Origin: Peteryoungia aggregata LMG 23059
GTDB lineage: Bacteria > Pseudomonadota > Alphaproteobacteria > Rhizobiales > Rhizobiaceae
Assembly (NCBI RefSeq): GCF_030814435.1
Contig: NZ_JAUSUW010000012.1
Coordinates: 1 to 64,000, forward strand
DNA length: 64,000 bases
Direction: 5' to 3'
Part shown: positions 17,003 through 26,079 of the stretch, piece after piece
Position numbering within the stretch: the stretch's first letter is position 1
Layout of the letters: each line of letters starts with the position of its first letter
The notes under the pieces: generated by a model
The model's database searches: none
What the model saw: the letters and a program-made list of their open reading frames with translations, nothing else
Told to the model about the DNA's origin: nothing
Made by a program: the position numbers and the translations under genes

Positions 17003-18435
17003 CTGAGATGACCGTGACCATGAGCCTTGCCGAACGTCTGCGCGACTTCATCGACATCGTCGGCGAGGCCAATGCGCTGACCTCCGCGGACGACATCAAG
17101 CCCTATCTGACGGAAAACCGGGGCCTCTATCACGGCGCCTCGCCGCTGGTGCTCAAGGCCGGCTCGACCCAGGAGGTTTCAGCCATCCTCAAGCTCGCCT
17201 CAGAGACGGGGACGGCGATCGTGCCAGTCAGCGGCCGTACCGGGCTGGTGGGCGGGCAGGTGCCGCGCGAAGAGGGCCAGGACGTGCTGCTCTCGCTCGA
17301 ACGGATGAACCGCATCCGGGAAGTCGATCCGGTGGCCGACGTGATCGTCGCCGATGGGGGCGCGATCCTTGCCGATGTGCAGAAGGCGGCAGAGGCACAT
17401 GACCGGCTCTTCCCACTCTCGCTGGGGTCGGAGGGCTCCTGCCGGATCGGCGGCAATCTCGCCACCAATGCCGGCGGCACCGCCGTACTCGCCTATGGCA
17501 ATATGCGTCAGCTCTGCCTGGGACTTGAAGTGGTCTTGCCGACCGGCGAGATCTGGGATGGCCTCAGACGCCTGAAGAAGGACAACAGCGGATACGACCT
17601 GCGCGACCTGTTCATCGGTGCGGAGGGCACGCTTGGCGTGATCACCGGCGCCGTTCTGAAGATGGTACCGCGCCCACGCGGGCGGCAGGTGGCCTATGTC
17701 GGGCTTGCGTCGCCGGACGCCGCACTTCAGCTGTTCGAAAAGGCCTCACAGCGCTGCGGATCGGCACTGACCGGCTTCGAACTGATGCCGCGCATCGGCA
17801 TAGAATTCACCACGAGGCATATCCCCGGCGTGCGCGATCCCCTCGCCTCCATCCATCCCTGGTATGCGCTGGTCGACATCTCGACATCGGACTCGCCCGA
17901 GACGGCGGAGACGATGATGCAGGAACTGCTGGCGGAGGCCTTCGAGGCCGGCCTCGTTTCGGATGCGGCGATTGCCAGTTCGATCGCCCAGCAGGATGCA
18001 TTCTGGCACCTGCGCGAAAGCATGTCGGAGGCGCAGCGCCCCGAGGGCGGTTCGATCAAACATGACGTCTCCGTGCCGATCTCGCGCATCCCGGCTTTCC
18101 TCGCGGAAGCCGACGCTGCCGTGCATGCGCTGATGCCGGATGCCCGCATCTGCGCCTTCGGGCACCTGGGCGACGGGAATATCCACTACAACATCAGCCA
18201 GCCTGTGGGTGCCGACAAGGCCGCGTTCATCGCCCGCTGGCGCGAGGTGAATGCAGTCGTACATGCGGTCGTTCACAAACATACCGGGTCGATTTCGGCC
18301 GAACATGGCGTCGGGCAGCTGAAGCGCGACGAGCTCGTGGCAAGCCGTCCGGCGATCGAAACCGAGCTGATGCGGCGCATCAAGCAGGCCTTCGACCCCG
18401 CCGGTATCATGAACCCCGGCAAGGTGATCGGCTGA
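16999..18435 (+). CDS. FAD-linked 2-hydroxyacid oxidase (D-2-hydroxyglutarate dehydrogenase-like)
   Basis: A 478-residue flavoprotein of the VAO family. The FAD-binding PCMH domain spans about 40-225 (SGRTGLVGGQVP; GSEGSCRIGGNLATNAGG; LFIGAEGTLGVITGAV). The FAD-oxidase C-terminal domain ends with CAFGHLGDGNIHYN and SAEHGVGQLKR, residues typical of D-2-hydroxyglutarate/D-lactate dehydrogenases with a metal-assisted active site. Electrons probably go to ETF or quinone. It sits between tsaC (4-bp overlap) and a ModE-like regulator (4-bp gap) in one operon. The natural 2-hydroxyacid is not determined by sequence alone. Confidence 0.85.
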   Translation: MTEMTVTMSLAERLRDFIDIVGEANALTSADDIKPYLTENRGLYHGASPLVLKAGSTQEVSAILKLASETGTAIVPVSGRTGLVGGQVPREEGQDVLLSLERMNRIREVDPVADVIVADGGAILADVQKAAEAHDRLFPLSLGSEGSCRIGGNLATNAGGTAVLAYGNMRQLCLGLEVVLPTGEIWDGLRRLKKDNSGYDLRDLFIGAEGTLGVITGAVLKMVPRPRGRQVAYVGLASPDAALQLFEKASQRCGSALTGFELMPRIGIEFTTRHIPGVRDPLASIHPWYALVDISTSDSPETAETMMQELLAEAFEAGLVSDAAIASSIAQQDAFWHLRESMSEAQRPEGGSIKHDVSVPISRIPAFLAEADAAVHALMPDARICAFGHLGDGNIHYNISQPVGADKAAFIARWREVNAVVHAVVHKHTGSISAEHGVGQLKRDELVASRPAIETELMRRIKQAFDPAGIMNPGKVIG

Positions 18436-18439
18436 GACC

Positions 18440-18826
18440 ATGACCGGCTCCCCTCGCCTTTCGCTCAGGATCGATCTCGCCAATGGCGCGCGGCTCGGCC
18501 CCGGCAAGGCGCAGTTGCTGGCGCTGATCGAGCATCACGGTTCGATCCGGGCGGCGGGGGCGGCCATGGGCATGTCCTATCGGCGGGCCTGGCTTTTGGC
18601 GGACGAGATCAACCGCATGTTCCGGGAGCCGTCGATCTTCACCCGTCACGGGGGAAAGAGTGGCGGCGGAGCGGGGCTGACACCGTTCGGCGAAACGCTG
18701 CTTGGCGCATGCCGACGCATGGATGAGGCGAGCCGAGCGGCACTTGCGAAGGATCTCGCCTGGCTCGAAAGTGTCGAGGCTGGTGATTTCGCCGCCGCTG
18801 TACAGAAGGCCGACGACGAGGGCTAA
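18440..18826 (+). CDS. ModE-type winged-helix regulator without molbindin domain
   Basis: A 128-residue DNA-binding protein with the ModE/LysR-type winged helix: KAQLLALIEHHGSIRAAGAA then MGMSYRRAWLLADEINRMF, followed by GGKSGGGAGLTPFGETLL. Full ModE (about 260 residues) carries two C-terminal molybdate-binding MOP domains; these are absent, as in many alphaproteobacterial short forms. Its 3' end overlaps the 3' end of modC by 4 bp on the opposite strand, and a Mo-box-like palindrome lies before modA. It is therefore the likely local regulator, though the molybdate-sensing route is unclear. Confidence 0.85.
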   Translation: MTGSPRLSLRIDLANGARLGPGKAQLLALIEHHGSIRAAGAAMGMSYRRAWLLADEINRMFREPSIFTRHGGKSGGGAGLTPFGETLLGACRRMDEASRAALAKDLAWLESVEAGDFAAAVQKADDEG

Positions 18827-19929
18827 ACGCTCTGAGAGCGGGATCCACCACGAGCTTGCCGGAACAGGCCTTCGGAGGCAATCGAAACGGTCTTGAACAG
18901 CAGATGCACGGGCTTACCGGGCTCCAGCGCCAGCTGACGCAGGGACCGTCGCGTGACCTGCGCCACCATCGGCTGGCCGTGACAATCGACCGTCAGCGTG
19001 ACGCTGCCGCCCTCCCCCTCGCCAATGTCCCTGACATGGCCAGAGAGACGATTGAGCGCCGACAGCCCCTCAGCCGGTTCAATCGCAACGACGATGTCGG
19101 AGACGGGGACAAAGACGCGCACGCGGGTACCGACCGACAAATGGGTGCGGCGTAGGAGCAGCGGCCCGGCGCTGGACCGGGCTTCCGTCAGGCCGTCCGC
19201 TTCGTGGTGTCCGGTGATCTCCGCCTCGATGAAATTGCCCGCAGGGAGGTCGCCGGATGCCTGCAGGACGGTCGCCAGCGTTTCATCGGGACGACCTACG
19301 CTGCTTGCCCTGCCCTTGTCGAAGGTGACGACGGCATTGGCGAGCCTCGACACCTCCTCGACCTGATGGCTGACATAGAGAATCGGTACGCCGAACCCGT
19401 CGCGGATGCGCTCGATATAGGGAAGGATCTGCGCCTTCAGCGCGCTGTCCAGCGCCGACAGCGGCTCGTCCATCAAGAGCAGCTTCGGGCTTGCCATGAG
19501 AGCACGGCCAAGCGCGACGCGCTGCTTTTCGCCGCCGGAGAGATGGGACGGTCGGCGGGCAAGCAGGTCGGTGATTGCGAGCAGGGATGCGATGCGGTCG
19601 AGATCTTCGCGGCGCTCGGCGCGCGGCAGAAGGCGCTCACCATAGCGGAGGTTCTGCAGCACGGTCAGATGCGGAAAGAGGCGCCCCTCCTGAAAGACGT
19701 AGCCGATGCGGCGGCGGTGGGGCGGCAGGAAGGTGGAACCGTCGCTCCAAATCTCGCCGTTGAAGATGATGCGCCCCTCCTGTGGGCGTATCAGGCCGGC
19801 GACGGTGCTGATCAGCGTCGTCTTGCCGGAGCCGGAGGCACCGAAGAGCGCGGTCAACCCCTCGCCGAGCTTGAGATCGGCCTCAAGCCTGAAATCGCCC
19901 TGGCGGTGACGGATCGACAATTCCAGCAT
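18823..19929 (-). CDS. modC: Molybdate ABC transporter ATP-binding protein
   Basis: The ATPase of the molybdate importer, 368 residues. Walker A GASGSGKTT at 30-38, Q-loop YVFQEGRLFPHL near 77-88, signature LSGGEKQRVALGRAL from about 130, Walker B LLLMDEP near 150. A C-terminal TOBE/MOP-like domain (about 290-355) follows, which binds molybdate and can inhibit transport. The start overlaps the modB stop by 1 bp. It is the last gene of modABC. Confidence 0.95.
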   Translation of the reverse strand: MLELSIRHRQGDFRLEADLKLGEGLTALFGASGSGKTTLISTVAGLIRPQEGRIIFNGEIWSDGSTFLPPHRRRIGYVFQEGRLFPHLTVLQNLRYGERLLPRAERREDLDRIASLLAITDLLARRPSHLSGGEKQRVALGRALMASPKLLLMDEPLSALDSALKAQILPYIERIRDGFGVPILYVSHQVEEVSRLANAVVTFDKGRASSVGRPDETLATVLQASGDLPAGNFIEAEITGHHEADGLTEARSSAGPLLLRRTHLSVGTRVRVFVPVSDIVVAIEPAEGLSALNRLSGHVRDIGEGEGGSVTLTVDCHGQPMVAQVTRRSLRQLALEPGKPVHLLFKTVSIASEGLFRQARGGSRSQSV

Positions 19930-20630
19930 CAGGCGGCTCCAACGCGGGCGGCGATGCGGCGCGACAGAAATTCGGAGGCGATGAGAGCCCCGAGCGAGAG
20001 CACGATCGAGATGACCGTCAGGCGCATGGCGGCGAGATCACCGCCCGGCACCTGGGTATAGGTGTAGATCGCCGAGGCGAGCGTCTGGGTTTCTCCGGGA
20101 ATGTTGGAGACGAAGGTGATCGTCGCGCCGAACTCGCCCATGGACTTGGCGAAAGCGAGGATCGCGCCTGCAGCGATGCCGGGCAGGATGAGCGGCAGGG
20201 TGACGGTGAAGAAGACGTAAGGCGGCGGTGCGCCGAGCGTTGCGGCTGCGGCCTCCAGCCTGCGGTCGACGGCATCCAGGGAGAGGCGGATCGAGCGGAC
20301 GAGCAGCGGAAAACCCATGACCGCTGCGGCGAGTGCCGCCCCCGTCCAGCGGAAGGAGAAGACGAGGCCGAAGGTCTCTTCCAGAAAGGCGCCGACCGTG
20401 CCTCGCCTGCCAAATGTGATCAGCAGCAGATAACCGGTGACAACGGGCGGCAGGATGAGGGGCAGATGCACGACGCCGTTCAGCAGCGACTTGCCCCAGA
20501 ACTCGCGGCGCGACAGCAGCCAGGCAACGCCGAGGCCCAGCGGCAGCGATAAGGCCACGGCAACCGCCGCGACCTTCAGGCTCAGCAGCATCGCGGTCCA
20601 TTCTTCGGCCGTCAGGGTCAAAAGGGGCAT
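19929..20630 (-). CDS. modB: Molybdate ABC transporter permease
   Basis: Inner-membrane permease of 233 residues with about five transmembrane helices. The cytoplasmic coupling loop EAAATLGAPPPYVFFTVTLP followed by LILPGIAAGAILAFAKSMGE (about 140-185) is the EAA motif of ModB/CysT permeases. GEFGATITFVSNIPGETQT is the usual ModB C-terminal segment. It lies between modA (24 bp away) and modC (1-bp overlap). Confidence 0.95.
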   Translation of the reverse strand: MPLLTLTAEEWTAMLLSLKVAAVAVALSLPLGLGVAWLLSRREFWGKSLLNGVVHLPLILPPVVTGYLLLITFGRRGTVGAFLEETFGLVFSFRWTGAALAAAVMGFPLLVRSIRLSLDAVDRRLEAAAATLGAPPPYVFFTVTLPLILPGIAAGAILAFAKSMGEFGATITFVSNIPGETQTLASAIYTYTQVPGGDLAAMRLTVISIVLSLGALIASEFLSRRIAARVGAA

Positions 20631-20654
20631 CCCGGATGCGTGGTGGAGTGAGGG

Positions 20655-21452
20655 TCAGTTCGTCGTGGCGAGCACGGTGAAACCAGCGGCGGTGAAGATG
20701 GCATGGGCATCCGCCCCCTGCAAGTAAGCAAGGAAATCGGCTGCGCGCGGATTTTGGCCGTCGGTCGTCAGTGCTGCAGGGTAGATGATTGCCGGATGGC
20801 TCGTCTCGGGGAAACGATCGAGTATCCGGACGCCCGGATCGACCTTCGCATCCGTCTCGTAGACGATGCCGAGTGGCGCCTCGCCGCGCGATACGAGCAG
20901 CAGGGCTGCACGAACATTCTCCGCCTGGGCGACCTTGTCCTTGACACCGTCCCAGACGCCGAGGCTTTCCAGCGCTGCCTTGCCATAGGCACCAGCGGGG
21001 ACGGCATCGACATTGGCCATGGCGAGGCGTTCTTTGCCAAGGAGTTCCGCCAGCGGGAAGTCCGGAGCGATCGTCGCGATCAGCGCCGAGTCTTTCGGAG
21101 CGACGAGGACGAGGCGGTTGCCGAGCAGATCGACGCGGCTGTCCGTCTTGATGCGGCCCGCCTTGTCGAGATGATCCATCCATTTGAGGTCTGCCGAGAT
21201 GAAGACATCTGCCGGCGCCCCCTCGTCGATCTGTTTGGCAAGGGCAGAACTTCCGGCAAATGAGAGCGTGACATCCGTGCCGCCTGCAGCCTTCCAGGCG
21301 GCGGCGATCTTCTCAACGCTTTCCTTGAGGCTCGCTGCAGCGAAAACGGTGACGGCCTCTTCGGCGCGGGACTGGTCGGGACAGATACCGGCCACAAACA
21401 AAAGCGCCACGACCATCCAGGCACGGGAGGAGGTCTTCAATGTGTGAATCAT
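20655..21452 (-). CDS. modA: Molybdate-binding periplasmic protein
   Basis: The substrate-binding component, 265 residues, with a signal peptide of about 30 residues (WMVVALLFVAGICP). The mature protein begins EEAVTVFAAASLKE, where the SLK segment contacts the oxyanion, followed by FAGSSALAKQIDEGAPADVF. It would hand molybdate or tungstate to ModBC. It is the first gene of modABC, with its start 16 bp from a perfect inverted repeat that fits a Mo-box. Confidence 0.95.
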   Translation of the reverse strand: MIHTLKTSSRAWMVVALLFVAGICPDQSRAEEAVTVFAAASLKESVEKIAAAWKAAGGTDVTLSFAGSSALAKQIDEGAPADVFISADLKWMDHLDKAGRIKTDSRVDLLGNRLVLVAPKDSALIATIAPDFPLAELLGKERLAMANVDAVPAGAYGKAALESLGVWDGVKDKVAQAENVRAALLLVSRGEAPLGIVYETDAKVDPGVRILDRFPETSHPAIIYPAALTTDGQNPRAADFLAYLQGADAHAIFTAAGFTVLATTN

Positions 21453-21468
21453 GTCATGGCTCTAGGTT

Positions 21469-21492
21469 CGATATATCTGCATGGATATATCG
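21469..21492 (-). promoter_or_regulatory. Mo-box (ModE operator) upstream of modABC
   Basis: CGATATAT (21469-21476) and ATATATCG (21485-21492) are perfect inverted repeats around an 8-base spacer, matching the CGnTATAT arms of ModE sites. The 3' edge is 16 bp from the modA start, so binding would block transcription. Confidence 0.8.
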
Positions 21493-21550
21493 ATAATCAA
21501 AAACAATCCCGCCGACAAGAGGCCGGCGGGAGATCGCGCGGACGAGATCG

Positions 21551-23734
21551 TCAAACCTTGAGCTGCGCCAGACTGAAGAGCAGGTCGGCCGAGATGCTGC
21601 CGCTGCCGCCACTCAGGATGGTCACGGCGGAGGAGTCCACGACGCTGTTCTCGGTATCGTACATGGCCGTGTAGCGCTGCAGGAAACGCTCCATCTTGGC
21701 AGGATCCTGGAGATCGGCGAGGTCCATGTTGTCCTCGATGATGCGCGCCTGCTGGTCGACATCCATGTTGGAGAATTCGTCCGAATATCCGAAAGTCGTG
21801 CGGAAGACGGCCATCAGCGCATCGTCGGCGATCAGGCCATAGGCGTCGGTGACGCTCGGGGCCGCGCGCTGGAAGTAGAGCGCCAGGCGCACCGCCTCGT
21901 TGCTGGCACCCTCGGTCTCCTCGAGCGTCTGGCGCATATACTTGTTGACTGTCTCCAGGATCTCGCCGCGCTGCTGAACCGTGCCGATCGTCTCACGGGT
22001 GAGGTTGCCGTTGGCGTCGAAATTGAAGGAGGCGACGAGTTCCGCCCAGCGATTATCCGGCTGCTGATTAACGAAGCTTTTCGGGTCGGAAAGATCAGAA
22101 TTGAAGATCTGCTTCAGGAAATCGTCGGTGACCTCATCCGGATCGAGACCGTAGGCGCCGATGACGACGTCGACCACTTCACGGTCGGCGAGCAGCTCGC
22201 TCACGGTATCGATCGACTGGATTTTCTCCTGATAGTTTTCTGCCTTCTTGGTGGCGGCCTCCTGTGCCGAGGTCCGCTCACTTCCCTCAAGGAATCGAAC
22301 TTCGTTGATCACGTATTGCTTGGCGATCATCGTTGCCGTCAGGGAATTGTGCGGTGAGAGCGGCACACCGGCCTTGCCCTCGCTGTCGAAGTTGAAGAGC
22401 TTCGACATCTCGATCAGACGGCTGTCCTTCGACTTGTTGGCATAGCTGTTGGGGTCGGTGAAGTCGCTGGTCAGCGCCCGCTTCAATTCGGAGGTGGAGA
22501 ATTCGTTGGCGTCGAAACCAAAGGTGCGCTGCAGGACGAGGCGCATGGTCGTGTCCGACAGCAGGTCGTCGACATTCTCGACCTCCGCGACATTCGTCTT
22601 GAAGAGGTCAATCAGATCCTGCTTCTGCTTCTCGTCGGCATCATCGTAATAGGTTGAGAAGCCGGAATGGGTGGAGGACAGCTGCGTGCTGCCCTGCGCG
22701 GTCATGCCGGCATCCACCGTGCCGTCGCTGGCGAAATTGAACTTGCCGGCAATTGCCACCCACGCATCGCCGCCATTGGTCGCGGCATAGCTATCCGGAT
22801 CACTGGTATCGCTGGTGACGATCTGTTTGAAGGTGGATGCACTCATGGAACCCAGCTGGAAGGCCGTCTTCACATAGTTGAACAGGCGCTCGTCGGACGT
22901 CAGTTCATCGACGTTGGTGATCGTCGCCATCTTGGATTCGTAATAGGCGCGCTCACGCTGACGATAATAGTCGGTGACATAGGTCTGCTCTTCCTCGACA
23001 TAGAGCGAGACCGTCGCCTCTTTCTGGGCGGCTGTCTGGGCGGTGGCGCCGGAGAGTGTGCCGTCCGTGTTGAAGTCGAAGGCCTGGGCAAGCTTGAGGA
23101 AATTCGCAGCATTGGCCGAGCCGTTGGCCACCATCTGGTTGACGTAGCTGTCCGGATCAGAGGTATCGCTGGTCAGGACCTTGGTGAGGTGGTCCTTTGT
23201 ATAATAGGTGCCGTCGATGCCATAGGCATCCAGCGCGTAGTTCATCAGACGGCTGTTGTTGACCAGACCACTGACGTTGGTGACCTTGTCGACCATGGTC
23301 TCGTAGTAGAAGCTATCCGCCTCAAGCGTATCGCTTTCTGCGGCCAGCGCGGTATCATACTTTTCCAGAAGCTCTGCCTGTTGCGCGTCAGTCTGGCTGT
23401 CGGTCGTCTGGGCGGAGAACTGGAAGGATGCCGCAAAGTTGCGATAACGTTCGTCGGTCAGCTGATTGGCAAAGCTGCTGTCGTCGGAGAGGTCGCTTTC
23501 CAGGACCTTTTTCATGAAAGCCGTAGCATAGGTCATCTCTTCGAGACCGTGCGCCTTCATTGCATAGGAATAAAGCTGGTAGTCGTCGAGGAACTCCTCG
23601 ACTGTCGTGACCTTGCCGATGTTCTCCTTGAAGTACTCGGTCTGGCGCGTCACGACCGGATCAGAGGCCGTGCGGTTGAGGCTCGCCTTGATGTCGCGAT
23701 TGACGAGATTATAGCTCAGATAGGTCGAGACCAT
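21551..23734 (-). CDS. DUF1217 repeat protein (flagellar-associated family)
   Basis: A 727-residue acidic protein without Cys-rich or membrane segments, starting at MVSTYLSYNLVNRD; the frame stays open to 23935, but the extra 67 residues do not resemble the family. It contains six tandem units of about 110 residues. Each has a helix like LLSDxxLxxYALxAYGL, then L(T/E)SDxSDPxSYVN and a closing FNFDxDGTL segment. DUF1217 proteins occur in alphaproteobacteria, often near flagellar genes, but no biochemical role is established. No flagellar genes are visible here. The 345 bp upstream to 24079 hold divergent promoters but no recognisable signal. Confidence 0.82.
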   Translation of the reverse strand: MVSTYLSYNLVNRDIKASLNRTASDPVVTRQTEYFKENIGKVTTVEEFLDDYQLYSYAMKAHGLEEMTYATAFMKKVLESDLSDDSSFANQLTDERYRNFAASFQFSAQTTDSQTDAQQAELLEKYDTALAAESDTLEADSFYYETMVDKVTNVSGLVNNSRLMNYALDAYGIDGTYYTKDHLTKVLTSDTSDPDSYVNQMVANGSANAANFLKLAQAFDFNTDGTLSGATAQTAAQKEATVSLYVEEEQTYVTDYYRQRERAYYESKMATITNVDELTSDERLFNYVKTAFQLGSMSASTFKQIVTSDTSDPDSYAATNGGDAWVAIAGKFNFASDGTVDAGMTAQGSTQLSSTHSGFSTYYDDADEKQKQDLIDLFKTNVAEVENVDDLLSDTTMRLVLQRTFGFDANEFSTSELKRALTSDFTDPNSYANKSKDSRLIEMSKLFNFDSEGKAGVPLSPHNSLTATMIAKQYVINEVRFLEGSERTSAQEAATKKAENYQEKIQSIDTVSELLADREVVDVVIGAYGLDPDEVTDDFLKQIFNSDLSDPKSFVNQQPDNRWAELVASFNFDANGNLTRETIGTVQQRGEILETVNKYMRQTLEETEGASNEAVRLALYFQRAAPSVTDAYGLIADDALMAVFRTTFGYSDEFSNMDVDQQARIIEDNMDLADLQDPAKMERFLQRYTAMYDTENSVVDSSAVTILSGGSGSISADLLFSLAQLKV

Positions 23735-24079
23735 CGGGATTCCCTGCAGAACGAAAGGCGCGCGAATCACAGTATGGCGCAAAATCCTTGCCTCAAGCTT
23801 TATGAAATCATGAAGAAGCGGCAGGTTCAGAACTGCGCTCGCAGCATCTTCGGCTGGTGGCGGACCCTCTTCGTTCCGGGATGGAACAGGCGTGCGACCG
23901 ACTTCACCTTTTTGAAACCCTGACCGGTACGACAAAACTAACCATTTGACCGCGCAAGATTTTCTTTACCGCATCTTTTAAGCTGTCTCCAACAGCCGCT
24001 GGCTATGTTGCACCCACAGAGGACGAAAAGTCCCGAACAGACGAGCACATGACGCGCTCTCGGGTAAAACAAGGGTAGC

Positions 24080-24652
24080 ATGAAGATGACGAACACGGTT
24101 TTGAAGCCAGCATGGGCCGGCGCCACGCTGCGTCTGGATCCCTCGCGGTTCCCCCAGCAGGTTACATATGCACTGCGTGGTGCGCTGGGCGACGTCACGA
24201 TCACCATAGACGAGCGCGGCGCCGTGCTGCGCAAGATCCTTCCTGGCAGCGGCCTGCCGCTCTCCTTCGCTCTCCCGGCCCGCGCCTTCAAGGGCGTTGC
24301 CGCACGTGCCATCGACCATGGTGATGGCGAAGTCACCGTCACGCTCGAACTGCATCACGACGATCCGGATCTCTGCATTCCGCTGCTCGTCGCGCATGAT
24401 CTCTGCGACATCGCCGCCGACTGGCGCGGATGGGCGGATGCCTTCCGTATCCCGATGCTGATGGTCGAAGCCGATGGCGTTGCCCGCCCGCTTGAGGACC
24501 ATCTCGGCGAGGTTCGCACCCGCGATACGCAGCCGCGTCGCCGCCACTCCTATTTCGCCGAGCGCCGCCCGCGCTTCCTGGTTCGCCGTTCGACCGGCAA
24601 GCTGGGCGTGACCATGAAGATTTCCGGCAAGGAAATCATCGCAAGGAACTGA
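24080..24652 (+). CDS. DUF6101-like conserved protein
   Basis: A 190-residue protein without signal peptide or membrane helices, resembling the rhizobial DUF6101 family. Visible features are an N-terminal RLDPSRFPQQVTYALR, a central acidic LELHHDDPDLCIPLLVAHDL, and a strongly basic tail (PRRRHSYFAERRPRFLVRRS) ending KEIIARN. The neutral front and Arg-rich end suggest an RNA- or membrane-contacting role, but none is shown. The gene stands alone, followed by a strong terminator. Confidence 0.75.
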   Translation: MKMTNTVLKPAWAGATLRLDPSRFPQQVTYALRGALGDVTITIDERGAVLRKILPGSGLPLSFALPARAFKGVAARAIDHGDGEVTVTLELHHDDPDLCIPLLVAHDLCDIAADWRGWADAFRIPMLMVEADGVARPLEDHLGEVRTRDTQPRRRHSYFAERRPRFLVRRSTGKLGVTMKISGKEIIARN

Positions 24653-24677
24653 TTTCGTCCCAGGACTGAACAGGATC

Positions 24678-24705
24678 AAGGCCCGGAAGGCGACTTCCGG
24701 GCCTT
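24678..24705 (+). terminator. Rho-independent terminator after DUF6101-like gene
   Basis: AAGGCCCGGAAG (24678-24689) pairs perfectly with CTTCCGGGCCTT (24694-24705) around GCGA and is followed by AAATTTTT. Confidence 0.85.
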
Positions 24706-24722
24706 AAATTTTTCTGCCTCTT

Positions 24723-25784
24723 TCAGCTTGCATGTGCCATTTCCGGCCAGTCGACCTCGATCGTGACATGGGACAGCGCGGAGAGCCTGGCGAGCTTGTC
24801 GCGATAATGGGACGGGGGGTGCGGCGCCTCTGCGCTTAAGGAAACGATCGCGCCGTGATGCCCCGGTCCCAGCTGCCACACATGCAGGTCGGCGATCTCC
24901 GCCCCTTCTCGCTCAAGAATTGCACGGATCTCGGCCGGAAGCGATTCGCCGCGCGGCACGTAGTCGAGCAAAACCGCGCCGGACCGCTGCATCAGATCGA
25001 GCGACCAGCGGCCGATGACCAGCATGCCGACAAGACCGATGACCGGATCGAGCCAGAGCCAGCCGTAGAGACTGCCGAAGACCAGGGCGACAATGGCGAG
25101 AACGGAGGTGAGTGCATCGGCGAGCACATGCACATAGGCAGCCCGCAAGTTGCTGTCGCCGCCGGCATGGTGATGGTCGTGCCCGGCATCGTGGTGGTGA
25201 TGGTCGTGATGGTGGGCATGGTGCCCCTCGCCTCCGCCATGCAGGAGGACAGCGCAGACGAGGTTGACCACCAGGCCGATGGCGGCGACGGCGATCGCCT
25301 CGGAGAATTCGATCTCCACCGGCGCCGTGAGGCGCCAGAAGCTCTCCCAGCCGATCAGCAGGGCCGCAATGGCCAATACGATGGCGCTTGCGAAGGCGGC
25401 GAGATCACCGACCTTTCCCGTCCCGAAGGTGAAGCGACCATTCTCGGCATGACGTTTTGCATAGCCATAGGCGAGTGCGGCAATCAGGATTGCGCCGGCA
25501 TGAGTTGCCATATGCCAGCCATCGGCGAGAAGCGCCATCGATCCATACACCAGACCGGCGGTGATCTCGGCCACCATCATGGTGGCGGTGATGGCGATGA
25601 CGATCCAGGTGCGCCGGGCGTTGCGATCATGGTCCGCGCCCAGAAAAACGTGAGAATGGCGATTGCCGAGCCGCTGTGCGGGTCGCGGGTCGGTCGCCTC
25701 ATGCGAATGTCCGTGATGGTCTGCATGCTGGTGGTGGTGATCGGCATGTTGGTGCGGGTGATCGTGGTCTTCGTGGCTCGTCAT
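24723..25784 (-). CDS. dmeF: Cation diffusion facilitator DmeF (Co/Ni efflux)
   Basis: An inner-membrane metal/proton antiporter of 353 residues. It begins with a His-rich tail (HDHPHQHADHHHQHADHHGH), has six predicted membrane helices, a second His-rich cytoplasmic loop near residues 190-210, and a C-terminal cation-efflux domain. Helices II and V carry the metal-site pairs in SMALLADGWHMATH and YVHVLADALTSV. The start overlaps the dmeR stop by 4 bp (ATGA). In Rhizobium leguminosarum and Agrobacterium, DmeRF exports cobalt and nickel; that specificity is inferred here from the partner regulator. Confidence 0.9.
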   Translation of the reverse strand: MTSHEDHDHPHQHADHHHQHADHHGHSHEATDPRPAQRLGNRHSHVFLGADHDRNARRTWIVIAITATMMVAEITAGLVYGSMALLADGWHMATHAGAILIAALAYGYAKRHAENGRFTFGTGKVGDLAAFASAIVLAIAALLIGWESFWRLTAPVEIEFSEAIAVAAIGLVVNLVCAVLLHGGGEGHHAHHHDHHHHDAGHDHHHAGGDSNLRAAYVHVLADALTSVLAIVALVFGSLYGWLWLDPVIGLVGMLVIGRWSLDLMQRSGAVLLDYVPRGESLPAEIRAILEREGAEIADLHVWQLGPGHHGAIVSLSAEAPHPPSHYRDKLARLSALSHVTIEVDWPEMAHAS

Positions 25785-26059
25785 TTGAGATAGCTCCTCA
25801 CGACGTCAATGAGTTCGCGGGCGTTGTCCGCCCGCTCCGGATCCGGCTCGCGGTCCGGATCAACGAGATGCTCGCGGATATGATCCTCGATCAGCTCCGC
25901 TGTCAGTCCGGCCAGCGCGCCACGAACCGAGGCGAGCTGGTTCAGGATCTGGGCGCAAGGCGCTTCCGCCAGCAGCGCGGTTTCGATGGCTTCCATCTGT
26001 CCCTTCATCCTGCGAATGCGGGCCAGAAGCTTGGCTTGGTGCTTGTGCGTGTGACTCAT
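25781..26059 (-). CDS. dmeR: Metal-sensing repressor DmeR (RcnR/CsoR family)
   Basis: A 92-residue all-helical repressor. The four nickel/cobalt ligands of RcnR are all present at the same positions: H3, C35, H60 and H64. This separates it from copper-sensing CsoR and formaldehyde-sensing FrmR, which share the fold. It is the first gene of dmeRF, and a G-tract inverted repeat suited to this family lies immediately upstream. It would repress both genes until Co or Ni binds. Confidence 0.92.
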   Translation of the reverse strand: MSHTHKHQAKLLARIRRMKGQMEAIETALLAEAPCAQILNQLASVRGALAGLTAELIEDHIREHLVDPDREPDPERADNARELIDVVRSYLK

Positions 26060-26062
26060 ACT

Positions 26063-26079
26063 ATAGGGGGGTACCCTAT
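26063..26079 (-). promoter_or_regulatory. DmeR operator
   Basis: ATAGGG-GGGTA-CCCTAT: a six-base inverted repeat with a G tract, the A/T-flanked G-tract form bound by RcnR/CsoR-family repressors. It starts 4 bp upstream of the dmeR start codon. Confidence 0.7.
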
